Source: Chloroflexota bacterium (GTDB taxonomy: Bacteria; Chloroflexota; UBA6077; JACCZL01). Taken from it: a DNA stretch of 64,000 nt. Position 1 is the first letter of the stretch; the number at the start of each line of letters is the position of its first letter. Location: contig JADLFM010000141.1 in the NCBI GenBank assembly GCA_020845495.1, positions 1 through 64,000 of the forward strand, given 5' to 3'. The position numbers were made by a program, and so were the translations under genes. Shown one piece after another: positions 1 through 9,478 of this stretch. The notes beneath the pieces were generated by a model, which ran no database searches, had not been told where the DNA came from, and was given only the letters and a program-made list of their open reading frames with translations.

Positions 1-124
1 AGGCCGTGCCAACCCTCAGGCCGTGCCAACCCTCAGGCCGTGCCAACCCTCAGGCCGTGCCAACCCTCAGGCCGTGCCAACCCTCAGGCCGTGCCAACCC
101 TCAGGCCGTGCCAACCCTCAGGCC
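1..124. repeat. 17-bp tandem repeat, about 7.3 copies
   Basis: Seven identical copies of AGGCCGTGCCAACCCTC run head to tail from the first base and end in a 5-base partial copy. The array begins at the window edge, so its true length is unknown. All reading frames stay open because 17 is not a multiple of three and the unit has no stop, so short ORFs across it are not evidence of coding. No spacers are present, so it is not a CRISPR array. Confidence 0.95.
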
Positions 125-483
125 AAGGGTCGCGCCGGCGTGATGCCCCGATCGGGGGATGCCGTCGAGGTAGCCGGACGCTCGGCGCCACCTTCGACGT
201 ACGAACGTGCATCCCAGTAATGCGCGCTCGTGGCGTAACCACGCGCGCCCCGCAATCGAAACACGCGCTCGACATCTTTTCAGAATGGGGGCGACCGGCT
301 TAGAATGGGGACGACGCCCGGGTATCCCCGCCGGACCTATGTCGTTCGTTTAAGTAACGAGCAGGCGTCATGGCGCTGCTGCTCGCCCCACGACTGACCT
401 GAGCGGAAGGCGCGGTGTCCGCGCGATGCAAGCCCGATGCACCGGGCGCTTCGTCTGACCTCCGCCCCAGAGGAGTCTGCCGC
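125..483. other. Intergenic stretch without a convincing gene; paired direct repeats
   Basis: No ORF here has a ribosome-binding site or a family resemblance. Two 14-base direct repeats, AGAATGGGGGCGAC at 282-295 and AGAATGGGGACGAC at 302-315, differ at one base and start exactly 20 bases apart, about two helical turns. They lie about 170 bases upstream of the exported protein gene and could be a regulator site, but no regulator is known. Confidence 0.5.
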
Positions 484-2946
484 ATGACCCAGAAGCCCAA
501 GCACAACCGTGTGGGAGGGTTGCGCTCCGCTGCGACTGGGGGCACGCGGCTGCGCTTGCCTGGCTCGGCGATCCGCTCTGGTCGAGCGATACCGGGCTGG
601 ATCCTCCGGCTGTCGCTCCTGCTCGTGTTGGGCTGGGCGCTGACCGGCGCGATGGGAAAGCCTTCGGACTTGACGCCGGCGTTTGCCAGCGGACGCCCCG
701 TCGACGCGTCCGTACCCAACCGTCCGCGTGCGGTGCCGGCTGGCCAGTACTTCCCCGAGACCGGCTTCAGCGTCCAGAACGGGCCGATTGGCGACTACTT
801 CCGCGCTCGCGGCGGCGTCCGAGCCTTTGGCCCGCCGATTTCCAACGAACTGACGCTACTCGGTGCACCGACCCAGTTCTTCCGTGACTTCCTGCTGCGG
901 CAGAATCCAGACGGCTCCGTCTCGACCCTCGACCTGTTCGGCATGGGCGCGATCCCGGGCCTTCAGATCGGCGGCCGGACGCTGCCCGACGTCGATCCGT
1001 CGGTGACGGGCGCGGCGCCCTCGCCCGATCTCCCAGGCTATGCGACTCAGGTGCAGGCGTTCGTTGCTGCCCGCGTTCCCAATCAGTGGGAGGGGATGGC
1101 GGTCGGCTTCCTAGCCCGGTATCAGGGCACCGTCACCTTTGAGGATGCGTTCCCCGGTGGCGCCGGCGACCGCGGGTTACTGCCGGGGATGGCGCTCGAG
1201 GTGTGGGGATTGCCGGTGAGCCAGCCGGTGCGCGACCCTGGGACGCCAGACATCGTCTACCTGCGCTGGCAGCGCGGCATCATGACCTACGACGCACGGA
1301 CCGGCGTCGTCGAGACGCTGCCGCTCGGTCAGGTCTTCAAAGCGGTCGTCACCGGCCAGAACCTGCCTCCGGACCTGGAGGCTGCCGCTCGGCAGTCGCC
1401 GTTCTACCGCCAGTTCGACCCGAACGCGCCCGGCAGCGTAGCGCGCCCGGCTGCCCTGGCCGATACCAATCTCGCGGATGCCTTCCTCCCGGATGGCACG
1501 ACGGCCGCGGCGGTGGCGCAGCAGCAGAGCCCGCCTCCCTGGTGGGAGCTTACGCCGACCGTCACGCCGAATGGCTATCAGCCGCCCGCCCCGCCGCCGC
1601 CATACACCTTCCCAGGAGGCAACGCCGGGTACCCGACCCCGACGATGACGCCATACGGCTATCAGGCGCCGCCGGGGTATGCTGGCTTTCAGACGCCGAC
1701 GGCCACCCCGTACGGCTACCAGGCCGGCTATCCGACGCCCAACACCGGCTTCCCGGTGGGTGCCGCGACGACGGGAACGCCGGGTTCGGACCCCTGCTAC
1801 GGCGACGAGCAGATGACGTACGTACCCGAGACACCGCGCGTGGGGAACGACCTGATCGTCGCCATCTCGTCGGCCAGGCCGCATCCATACGGACGGCTCA
1901 TGGGTACCGAGCGTGCCGAGAAGCTTGGGGATCGGCCGGGTCAGCTTGGCTGGGTGCAGGAATGGAAGATCGTTCCCTCCTACCCTGGCGACCACGAATA
2001 CACCTTCTACGTCGACTCGACGATCCCGTGTAAGAAGATCCAACTGAAGGTGGAGAAGGCGCTCGCGACCAGGACGCCGACGCCGACCAAGACGCCGAAG
2101 CCGTACTACTACAATGGCAACAGCAATGGGAACGACAATAGCAACTCGAACGGCAATGCCAACAATAACTCCAACTTCACGAGTGGCACCGCCGACGTCT
2201 ACGCGTCCTGGACGAGTGGGCCGTCGTCGCTAGCACGGAACGCCACGGCTGACTACACGGTGACGGTCGGGAACAATGGCCCCGAGACGGCCGATAGCAT
2301 CACCGCGACCGGCTTCATCAGCGGGTCCGGCGCCGACATCGTCAACGCCTCCTTGAACGGGAACGGGTGCTCGATCTCGGGCGTCCAGTTCTCCTGCACG
2401 ATGGGCCAGATCGGACAGGGCAACTCGGTGCCGCTCGTCTTCACGATCCGGGCGACCGGGGGCTCCTCGCCGTCGTTCAGCGCGACGGTCTCGGTCAGTT
2501 CGAGCCGCGGCGACTCGAACTGGTCCAACAACTACGCCTACTCGCCGACAATCACGATCGCGGGTGCCAACCCCGTCGATACGCCCACCGCGGTAGCGAT
2601 CGTCCAACCGACCGCCACCACCGGGCCGTTCAACCCGGTGGCGTACATCGGCCAGGGCGACCGCTACAACTGCGTCGACTTCCAGTCTCAAGCCGACGCC
2701 CAGGCGGTCTTACGAGCCGACGTGAGCGACCCGAACCGCCTGGACACCAGTAATCCCCAATCGGCGACGACACCAGACGGAATCGCCTGCGCGACCAGCT
2801 ACGAGGCCCCTGAGTGGGCCTCCTGGTTTTATTACCCCGAGCCGCACGACATGACGCCGGTCGCCACCCGTATCCCCGCGCCGACCAAGGCGCCGCTCAG
2901 CCCGGACGCCACGCCCCACACGACCCCAGGGGTCGCCCAGCCGTAG
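484..2946 (+). CDS. Large exported multidomain protein (ETGF/GGVR domain, DUF11-like and excalibur-like domains)
   Basis: Predicted protein of 820 residues. ATG 484 is chosen over the upstream GTG 415 because AGGAG sits about 8 bases before it. A hydrophobic segment near residues 41-57 looks like a signal or anchor. It is followed by the domain containing FPETGF and YFRARGGVRAFGPPIS, which recurs in the genes at 36817 and 38698. Then come Pro/Thr/Tyr-rich low-complexity stretches, an Asn/Ser-rich linker, a DUF11/CARDB-like beta domain near residues 575-690, and a C-terminal module with YNCVDFQSQADAQ and DGIACA resembling an excalibur calcium-binding domain. The function is unknown. The export signal, disordered linkers and beta domains point to a surface-attached role. 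A strong terminator follows directly. Confidence 0.85.
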   Translation: MTQKPKHNRVGGLRSAATGGTRLRLPGSAIRSGRAIPGWILRLSLLLVLGWALTGAMGKPSDLTPAFASGRPVDASVPNRPRAVPAGQYFPETGFSVQNGPIGDYFRARGGVRAFGPPISNELTLLGAPTQFFRDFLLRQNPDGSVSTLDLFGMGAIPGLQIGGRTLPDVDPSVTGAAPSPDLPGYATQVQAFVAARVPNQWEGMAVGFLARYQGTVTFEDAFPGGAGDRGLLPGMALEVWGLPVSQPVRDPGTPDIVYLRWQRGIMTYDARTGVVETLPLGQVFKAVVTGQNLPPDLEAAARQSPFYRQFDPNAPGSVARPAALADTNLADAFLPDGTTAAAVAQQQSPPPWWELTPTVTPNGYQPPAPPPPYTFPGGNAGYPTPTMTPYGYQAPPGYAGFQTPTATPYGYQAGYPTPNTGFPVGAATTGTPGSDPCYGDEQMTYVPETPRVGNDLIVAISSARPHPYGRLMGTERAEKLGDRPGQLGWVQEWKIVPSYPGDHEYTFYVDSTIPCKKIQLKVEKALATRTPTPTKTPKPYYYNGNSNGNDNSNSNGNANNNSNFTSGTADVYASWTSGPSSLARNATADYTVTVGNNGPETADSITATGFISGSGADIVNASLNGNGCSISGVQFSCTMGQIGQGNSVPLVFTIRATGGSSPSFSATVSVSSSRGDSNWSNNYAYSPTITIAGANPVDTPTAVAIVQPTATTGPFNPVAYIGQGDRYNCVDFQSQADAQAVLRADVSDPNRLDTSNPQSATTPDGIACATSYEAPEWASWFYYPEPHDMTPVATRIPAPTKAPLSPDATPHTTPGVAQP

Positions 2947-2981
2947 CGCTCGCCGCCCCGCCCGCCTGCTCCTTCGGATGG

Positions 2982-3004
2982 CCCGCCAGACGGCGGGATT
3001 TTTG
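2982..3004 (+). terminator. Rho-independent terminator
   Basis: A CCCGCC/GGCGGG stem with an AGAC loop is followed by ATTTTT on the plus strand, 35 bases after the stop of the exported protein gene. The T-run is only on the plus strand, so it serves that gene and not the convergent amidase gene. Confidence 0.8.
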
Positions 3005-3054
3005 TTGCCCCGAGGCTCTGTTCCGGCCGGCTCCGACATCGTCGGGACGGTGTT

Positions 3055-4482
3055 TCAAGCCAGCGCGACTGGCGGCCGGCGCTCGGCCCAGGGGGCGGCC
3101 TGCTCGAAGGCGGCCGCGGCGCGCAGCACCAGTGCCTCGGCGTGTCGCCCGCCCACGATCTGCATGCCGACCGGTAGGCCGGCCGCCGTCAGGCCGGCCG
3201 GGACCGAGATGGCCGGCAGTTGCGTCATCGTGATCGCGTAGGTCAGGATCATCCCACTGACTGGGTCCGCGATCGGCTGGCCGTCCACGACGGGCGGGAA
3301 CATCTGGTCGAGCAGATAGGCGGATGTGGACGTGGTCGGAGTGACGAGCAGATGGTAGCGTCGGAAGAAGGCTGCGACGCGCTCGATGAGCCGCGAGTGC
3401 TGGTTCCACGCCTGCGCCACGTCGAGCAGGCTGAGCGTGGCCGGGCGCTTGTAGAACTCGCGGGCGAACGGATTGTCGATCTGGTCGGCTCGCGCCATCA
3501 GGTCTGGGTTGCCGGCCGCCGTGCCGAGTGCTCGCAAGGCGGCGATCATCTCGAGCGGATTGCCGAAGTCCGGGTGATTCGCCTCCAGCGAGCAGCCGAG
3601 ATCCTTGAACCGTCCGGCCGCGTCCTCGACGATCTGCGCAACTTCGGGATCGACCGGGCCGAGGCCGAGGTCGCGGCTCCAGGCGATCCGCAGCCCGTGC
3701 ACGTCGCCCTCGGCAGCATCCTCGAAGACGGCGCCCGGCTCGTCGAGGGAGATCGGAACCCGGTCATCTGGGCCGGCCACGACCGACAGCATCAACGCAG
3801 CGTCGCGGACGGTCCGAGCCATCGGGCCGGTCACGCTGAACGGGTTGGAAGTCCAGCCGCCAGGGTAGGCTGGAACCCGACCGGGCGACGTCCGAAAGCC
3901 GACCACGCCGCAGAGGCTAGCCGGAATGCGGAGCGAACCGCCGAGGTCGCTGCCCTCGGCGATGGGTCCGAGCCCGCAGGCGAGCGCCACGGCCGCGCCG
4001 CCGCTCGATCCGCCCGCCGACCGCTCGAGGTTCCAGGGGTTTCGGGTTGCGCCGAACAGGACGTTGACGGTGTTCGGACCGGCCCCAAACTCCGGTGTGT
4101 TGGTCTTTCCGACGACGATTGCGCCGGCTGCCTTCAGCCGCTGAACGATCAGCGCGTCCGTGGTCGGCACGGTATCGGCGAAGAGGCGCGAGCCCTGGGT
4201 GGTGCGGATGCCGGCCGTCGCGGTCAGGTCTTTGATCGAGACTGGCACCCCGTGGAGCGGCCCTAGATCGTCGCCGCGCATGACGGCTGCCTCGGCCTCG
4301 CGTGCAGCCTGCCGCGCCAGGTCATCCGCGACGGTGACGTAGGCGTTGACGGTCGGGTTGATCCGGTCGATCCTGGCGAGCAGCCGGTCGATGACCTCGA
4401 CCGGCGAGATCTCGCGGGTGCGAATCAGGCGGCGTAACACGGTGGCGGGGGTAAAGGCGAGGTCTAGATCGTCCACGGTCAC
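3055..4482 (-). CDS. Amidase (amidase signature family)
   Basis: Predicted 475-residue hydrolase that cleaves carboxamide bonds. The Ser-cisSer-Lys triad is visible: Lys84 in VSIKDLTA, Ser159 in GGSSGGAAVA and Ser183 in GSDLGGSLRIPA, with the family's usual spacing of 24 residues between the serines. The reading frame extends upstream to 4623, but those residues are low-complexity. GTG 4482 (or GTG 4476) gives a normal family start, VDDLDLAFTPATVLRRLI. No gatB or gatC lies nearby, so a free-standing catabolic amidase is likelier than the GatA subunit. The substrate cannot be read from sequence. Convergent with the exported protein gene and 92 bases downstream of the chemoreceptor gene on the same strand. 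Confidence 0.9.
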   Translation of the reverse strand: MTVDDLDLAFTPATVLRRLIRTREISPVEVIDRLLARIDRINPTVNAYVTVADDLARQAAREAEAAVMRGDDLGPLHGVPVSIKDLTATAGIRTTQGSRLFADTVPTTDALIVQRLKAAGAIVVGKTNTPEFGAGPNTVNVLFGATRNPWNLERSAGGSSGGAAVALACGLGPIAEGSDLGGSLRIPASLCGVVGFRTSPGRVPAYPGGWTSNPFSVTGPMARTVRDAALMLSVVAGPDDRVPISLDEPGAVFEDAAEGDVHGLRIAWSRDLGLGPVDPEVAQIVEDAAGRFKDLGCSLEANHPDFGNPLEMIAALRALGTAAGNPDLMARADQIDNPFAREFYKRPATLSLLDVAQAWNQHSRLIERVAAFFRRYHLLVTPTTSTSAYLLDQMFPPVVDGQPIADPVSGMILTYAITMTQLPAISVPAGLTAAGLPVGMQIVGGRHAEALVLRAAAAFEQAAPWAERRPPVALA

Positions 4483-4574
4483 ACATCCAGGGCGTCGAGG
4501 ATGGAACGCCTGGAGGGTAGCAGATGAGCGGCCGGGAGTCCGCCCGCTCCCGGCCCGGGAGCTTCCCTGGCTGC

Positions 4575-6680
4575 CTAGCTCGCGGCGCGGGCCGAGCGCC
4601 GGTCGGCCGACGCTCGGGACCAATCGTTGGCGCGGCGGCGTGGGACGATCTCACCGGTCGCACCATCGGTGTCGTCGAGGCGGAAGCGGGCGACCAGTTG
4701 CTGAAGTTGCTCGGCGGTGGCGGCCAGCTCCTCGGCCTGGGCCGACACCTCCTCCACCTGGGCGCTCATCTCTTCCGTGGAGGCCGAGACTTCCTCGGTG
4801 GCTGCCGAGCTCTCCTCGGCCACGGCGGCGATGCTCTGGATCGCCTGCCCGACGCCGCTCGCCGAGGCCGCCATCTCCTCCGAGGCAGCAGTTGCTTCCT
4901 CGACCACGGCCGAGATCGAGCCCATCGCGCCGGCGACGCCGCGAGCTCGTACCAGGGTCGCCTGGGCGGCGGACGCGATCTCGTCGACCTGCTGCACTGT
5001 CGCCTCGACGGCTCGGAGAATCTCTGAGAGCGCCGCGCCCGCCCGGTCGGCCTGGGCCGAGCCATCCTCGACCTTCTGCGCGCCCTGCTCCATCGCGCCG
5101 ACCGCCTGACGCGTGCCGTCCTGCACCTCCCGGATCAGGTCGGCGATGGCCTTGGTCTCACGCTGGCTACGCTCTGCCAGCTTGCGGACCTCGTCGGCTA
5201 CCACTGCGAAGCCCTTGCCGTGCTCACCCGCCCGAGCGGCTTCAATGGCGGCGTTGAGGGCCAGCAGGTTGGTCTGCTCGGCGATGTCGTCGATGGTCTC
5301 GACGACCGCCCCGATCTTCTCGCCCAGCGCCCCGAGCTCCTCGACACGGGCGCTCGCCTTGGAGACGACGGCCCGGATCTGCTCCATGCCCGCCACCGTC
5401 TGCTCGACGGCGCGCACCCCTTGCTCAGCTGAAGCGCGGGCCTGCTGGCTTGCACTCGCGACCGTCTCGGCGTTAGTTGCCACCTGCTCGACGCTCGCCG
5501 CCATCTGCTCGGCGGTCGTGGACGCCGCGCTCACCGCACGGGCCTGATCCTGGGCGCCGCGCGCCACCTGCTCGATGGCTTCGAGCACCTGCTCCACGGA
5601 TTGGCTAGTCGATTGGGCCGTCATCGACTGCTCTGACGCGCCCTGTGCTACCTGCTGTATGGCAGCAGTCACTTGCTGGACCGCCTGCCCGGCCTGCCCG
5701 CTGGCCTCACCAAGCTGTGTCGAGGCGGCTGCCATGCCGTCGGCGGCGCCGCGCACCTGACTGACCGTGTCGCGCAGGTTCTGCACCATCCGGCGGAAGG
5801 CAGCGCCCAGGACGTCCCGCTCGGATCGTGGCGTCACGTCCCGGGTCAGGTCGTTCGCAGCCACCGTCTGGGCGACGTCGGCCATGTCACGAAGATAGCC
5901 GATTGTCGCGCGGAACGCTGCTGCCAACTGACCGACTTCGTCGTGCCGTTCGAGCCCGATCTGCTGGTCGACGTCGCCAACGGCTAGTCCCTTGGCGGCC
6001 TTGGCCATGGCGGTGAGCGGCGTGGCGATGCTCTTCGCTACATAGAGCCCGATCCCAAACGCCGCGAGCGTGGCGGCAATGACCAGCTCGATTGTCAGCG
6101 CCCGCTCTGACTCGTAGTCTTCGTCGGCGGCCTTCATCACCTGGATGACCTGGCGCTCGTTCTCGGCGACGAGACGTTCGAGCGAGCCGCTCAGTCCCTC
6201 CGCCACGGTGACGGCCCGGTGCAGGACGATGTCGGCTGCCGCGTCATGGCTGACCTGAGTGCCCGTCGCAGCCTCAGCGCTGGCTTGAACCAGGAGCACC
6301 TTCCACTCCTTGTAGTGCTGCTCGTAGCTGTCGATCAGGGTCTTCTCGGTATCGGACATCGGGATCGCCTTGAACGTAGCCCAGTTCTGATCAGCCTCCG
6401 CCAGCCCAGTTGTGACCTTGGCTCGTAGCGCGTCGATCTCCCGGCGGTCGCTGGAGAGAATCGCCGAGCGGATGTCGCGCTGTACCTCGGCGAGCGCCGT
6501 CTCGGTCTTGAGGAGTGCCACCATCGACGGCACGTTGTTGTCGCCGACGTCGTCAAGGTCTTCCCTGACGTTGGCGGCTGTGTGAATACCCAGATAGCCG
6601 ACGAGCGCCATAACCGCACAGATGAGCCCGAATGAGCCGAGAAGCTTCTTCAGCGTCCCCAGATCGTGGAACCAGCGCAT
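4575..6680 (-). CDS. Methyl-accepting chemotaxis protein
   Basis: A 701-residue transmembrane chemoreceptor. TM1 spans about residues 13-31. An extracytoplasmic four-helix-bundle-like sensor runs to about 195, TM2 covers about 196-216, and a HAMP domain follows from 217 to about 270. The rest is a long coiled-coil signalling domain with the conserved hairpin tip around [20 protein letters not shown]. The C-terminus is Arg-rich and carries no obvious NWETF-type CheR-binding pentapeptide. ATG 6680 has GGGGGAT close upstream. There are no che or flagellar genes in the window, so signalling partners must be encoded elsewhere. The ligand is unknown. Confidence 0.93.
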   Translation of the reverse strand: MRWFHDLGTLKKLLGSFGLICAVMALVGYLGIHTAANVREDLDDVGDNNVPSMVALLKTETALAEVQRDIRSAILSSDRREIDALRAKVTTGLAEADQNWATFKAIPMSDTEKTLIDSYEQHYKEWKVLLVQASAEAATGTQVSHDAAADIVLHRAVTVAEGLSGSLERLVAENERQVIQVMKAADEDYESERALTIELVIAATLAAFGIGLYVAKSIATPLTAMAKAAKGLAVGDVDQQIGLERHDEVGQLAAAFRATIGYLRDMADVAQTVAANDLTRDVTPRSERDVLGAAFRRMVQNLRDTVSQVRGAADGMAAASTQLGEASGQAGQAVQQVTAAIQQVAQGASEQSMTAQSTSQSVEQVLEAIEQVARGAQDQARAVSAASTTAEQMAASVEQVATNAETVASASQQARASAEQGVRAVEQTVAGMEQIRAVVSKASARVEELGALGEKIGAVVETIDDIAEQTNLLALNAAIEAARAGEHGKGFAVVADEVRKLAERSQRETKAIADLIREVQDGTRQAVGAMEQGAQKVEDGSAQADRAGAALSEILRAVEATVQQVDEIASAAQATLVRARGVAGAMGSISAVVEEATAASEEMAASASGVGQAIQSIAAVAEESSAATEEVSASTEEMSAQVEEVSAQAEELAATAEQLQQLVARFRLDDTDGATGEIVPRRRANDWSRASADRRSARAAS

Positions 6681-6932
6681 GCGATCCCCCAGTACCCGCC
6701 CGGATGACCGTGCTCATACGGGCGTGTCATTCTGGCCGTCCGGCGTCGTCGGGCGGTCGTTACTCGGCATAACGGCGGCCGCACGCCGAAGGGGTCGGAA
6801 CAGGGGGGCGCTGCTGACGCAATACTGGCGGGATGCCCGCCCATGCGTGACGGTCGCAGCGTCGCCTCACGGAGGGTGGTGCCAGGCTCAGGACTCCCTG
6901 TGTGCGACCGCCGCCAGATCTGCGCTGGAGGC

Positions 6933-8132
6933 TCAGGCGGGCTGCGGTTGGGCCACGGCCTGGGTTTCTGGCTCGATGGTGACCCAGCCGCCACGTTGGA
7001 CGGCATCGATCAAGCGGGCCACCCCGAGCATGTCCCGAATGTTGGGTGAGATCTGGGTGCCGGCCGCGACTGCGTCCGCGATCCGATGTGCCTCGATCGT
7101 CTTGGTGTCGGCGTAGCCAAGCCCGAGCGGCGATGGCAGGAAGTGTGCGTACGGCCAGTTTGCCGGACCGGTCTGGATGGTCGTGAAGCCCTGCTCGGCT
7201 TCCGGGCGGTCGAGCAGGTACACCTGGAGCTCGTTCATGCGGCGGTAGTCCCAGCGGAGCGTGCCGAGCGATCCGACGACGTCGAACGTGATCTCGCCCC
7301 GGCTGCCAATGGCTACCCGGCTGGCGTCCACGACACCGGTCGCGCCGTTCGCGAACTCGACGAGCGCGGCGAAGCTATCGTCGTTGTCGACCCTCCGGGT
7401 CTGGCCTGGCCGAGCCGGGTCGGAGCGCTCCGGAACCATGATCTGAGTGGTGCCGCAGAGGCGCGCGATCGGGCCGGCCAGGACCATTGCCAGGTCGAAG
7501 ACGTGCGAGCCAAGGTCCGCGAGCGCGCCGGGGCCGGCGTCCTCGCGCCCGAAGCGCCAGCGCCAGGGTGTCAGCCGTTCAGCATCGCTGTCGTAGCAGG
7601 TGTGGAACGAGGTCCGGACCTGCCGGATCTGGCCGATCCGCCCCTCGGCCAGCAGGTGCTGGGCCAGGATGACGGCCGGCGCCTGCCGGTAGTTGAACCC
7701 TACGAAGCTCAGCACGCCGGCTCTCTCGACCGCTTCCCAGATCGCCCGCGTCTCGGCCAGCGAGCGCCCGACTGGCTTCTCGCAGAAGACGGCCTTCCCG
7801 GCCTCCGCAACTGCTGTCGCCATCTCCTGGTGGAGGATCGGGGGGGTGCAAATATCGATCATGGCGAGGTCGTCGCGTCCGAGCAGCGAACGCCAGTCGT
7901 CGGTGTACTCGGGGATGCTGAAGCGCCGGGCAAAGGCGCGGGCATCGTCGAGGCGGAGGTCGGCGACGATCCGGACATCCGGACGGGCCGCGTCAGGGAA
8001 GATCTCCGCCACGGAGCGATAGGCACGGGCGTGCTGGCCGCCCATGAACCCGGTCCCGATCAACCCGATGCCGACCGTCTTACCGCTCGCCTGGGCACTT
8101 CTCTGGACGTCGTCGTGCTGTGCGTCGTGCAC
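6933..8132 (-). CDS. Gfo/Idh/MocA family oxidoreductase
   Basis: About 399 residues, NAD(P)-dependent, typically acting on sugars, inositols or their derivatives. The N-terminal Rossmann fold has GLIGTGFMGGQHARAY, and the family's catalytic-lysine motif appears as FCEKPVGRSL. The C-terminal alpha/beta domain contains DLGSHVFDLAM, where the His is usual for the active site. GTG 8132 is preferred over GTG 8141 because GAGGTGA then lies six bases upstream; with 8141 the ribosome site would overlap the start. Divergent from the SDR at 8489. Exact substrate unknown. Confidence 0.9.
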   Translation of the reverse strand: MHDAQHDDVQRSAQASGKTVGIGLIGTGFMGGQHARAYRSVAEIFPDAARPDVRIVADLRLDDARAFARRFSIPEYTDDWRSLLGRDDLAMIDICTPPILHQEMATAVAEAGKAVFCEKPVGRSLAETRAIWEAVERAGVLSFVGFNYRQAPAVILAQHLLAEGRIGQIRQVRTSFHTCYDSDAERLTPWRWRFGREDAGPGALADLGSHVFDLAMVLAGPIARLCGTTQIMVPERSDPARPGQTRRVDNDDSFAALVEFANGATGVVDASRVAIGSRGEITFDVVGSLGTLRWDYRRMNELQVYLLDRPEAEQGFTTIQTGPANWPYAHFLPSPLGLGYADTKTIEAHRIADAVAAGTQISPNIRDMLGVARLIDAVQRGGWVTIEPETQAVAQPQPA

Positions 8133-8141
8133 GGTGCTCAC

Positions 8142-8488
8142 CTCTTGCCGGTCAGGTTCCAGAACGCCACGGGCAGCAGCGCCGAGGCGTCCTCGAAGCG
8201 GGCGCTAGCTGCGCTCGACCTCATCCGGTGGTAGCGTAGCCGACCGTGGCAGCATAGCCGACCGTGGCAGCATAGCCGTAACTGGCACCGGCGTTCGGTG
8301 GACGCAGGGTGAGCAGCACTGGGCACCATCGCACAGCCCAAGAGCACGGGCGTGCGCTCGGCGGATCACTGGCCGGCGATAGGGCTATAGTGGGCCGGCT
8401 CCAGTGGAGGATTCGGTTGGCTGCCCGCTGGCGCCCGGCCGAGGGGCGCGAACGGGCGCGATGGTGCGCCGTGAGGAGGAGGGTGAGC
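8142..8488. other. Divergent intergenic region with a short tandem repeat
   Basis: This region separates the divergent oxidoreductase and SDR genes. At about 8231-8280 the unit CCGACCGTGGCAGCATAG (18 bases) occurs about two and a half times. A TATAGT box at 8386-8391 is a possible -10 for the SDR, but no matching -35 was found. I see no gene here. Confidence 0.5.
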
Positions 8489-9265
8489 ATGGAGATCGAA
8501 GGACAGGCCGCGATCGTGACGGGTGCGGGACGTGGGATCGGCCGCGCTATCGCACTGGAGCTCGCGCGGCTGGGCGCGAACGTCGCGGTGGCGGAGCTCG
8601 ACGAGGCAACCGCCACGCGCACGGCCGACGAGGTGCGTGCGCTCGGTCGTGAGGCGATCGTGGTCAGAACGAACGTCACCCGCCGCGATGATCTCGACGT
8701 GATGGCCCGCCAGACGATGGACCGCTTTGGCCGGATCGACGTTCTGGTGAACAACGCCGGCATCTACCGTGCAGCGCCGGCCCTGGAAATCGACGAGCCG
8801 CACTGGGACGCCGTCCTCGACGTCAACGCCAAGGCCGTCTTCTTCGCCAGCCAGGCCGTGCTGCCATACATGGTTGCCGCGCGGCAGGGTGCCATCGTCA
8901 ACCTCGCCTCGATGGCCGGCAAGCTTGGCACGACGACCAGCCTGGTCTACGCTGCCAGCAAGTCGGCGGTCATCAGCATCACCCGAAGCCTGGCGCTGAC
9001 GTTCGCCGCCGATGGCATCCGGGTAAACTGCGTCTGCCCGGGGTTCGTCCAGACGGATATGTGGACCCTGGTCGAGCAGGGGGTCGCGTCCGTGCTTGGG
9101 ACGACGCCCGAGGAGATCAACCGCCAGCGGCTGGCCCAGATCCCGCTCGGGCGGTGGGAGACGCCCGAGGACGTCGCCCGACTCGTCGGCTTCCTGGCGT
9201 CGAGCCGGTCCGGATATATCACGGGCGAAGCAGTGAACGTCTCGGGTGGCCTCGTCATGCACTGA
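8489..9265 (+). CDS. Short-chain dehydrogenase/reductase
   Basis: A 258-residue classical SDR. It has TGAGRGIG at the cofactor site, NNAG in the core, the catalytic Ser in NLASMAGK, and Tyr-Lys in YAASK. ADLD-like acidic preference at the end of the second beta strand is replaced by AELDEA, consistent with NAD(H). ATG 8489 has GAGGAGGAGGGT just upstream; the frame is open further upstream but that part has no SDR features. It stands alone between a divergent oxidoreductase and the liv operon. Substrate unknown. Confidence 0.92.
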   Translation: MEIEGQAAIVTGAGRGIGRAIALELARLGANVAVAELDEATATRTADEVRALGREAIVVRTNVTRRDDLDVMARQTMDRFGRIDVLVNNAGIYRAAPALEIDEPHWDAVLDVNAKAVFFASQAVLPYMVAARQGAIVNLASMAGKLGTTTSLVYAASKSAVISITRSLALTFAADGIRVNCVCPGFVQTDMWTLVEQGVASVLGTTPEEINRQRLAQIPLGRWETPEDVARLVGFLASSRSGYITGEAVNVSGGLVMH

Positions 9266-9414
9266 GCGCACGGGTAGGTGTGGCGGTCAGGGCTGGGTAG
9301 CGACAAGGGGTGGCGAGGGATGGCCGGCGAGCGGACCGGCGACCCGCGACCGCGGGTGCGCTGCCCGTCGCGAGAGCGTCACGCGTGCTCAGCCGATTTC
9401 CGGTCGCCGATCTG

Positions 9415-9443
9415 TTGACGGCCTGCTGGATTGGGAGTAGATT
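9415..9443 (+). promoter_or_regulatory. Sigma70-like promoter of the liv operon
   Basis: TTGACG and TAGATT are separated by exactly 17 bases. The predicted transcript start is near 9450, about 29 bases before the ATG of the binding-protein gene. It is the only candidate found ahead of the five-gene cluster. Confidence 0.7.
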
Positions 9444-9478
9444 GTCGCCAGATCACGGACCAGCTAGAGGGGACGACG

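Noticed and set aside
1..124. CRISPR array
   Set aside because: The units are contiguous with no unique spacers, and no cas genes are in the window.
1..303. Short ORFs across the 17-bp repeats
   Set aside because: All frames stay open only because the repeat has no stop; no start site or family similarity is present.
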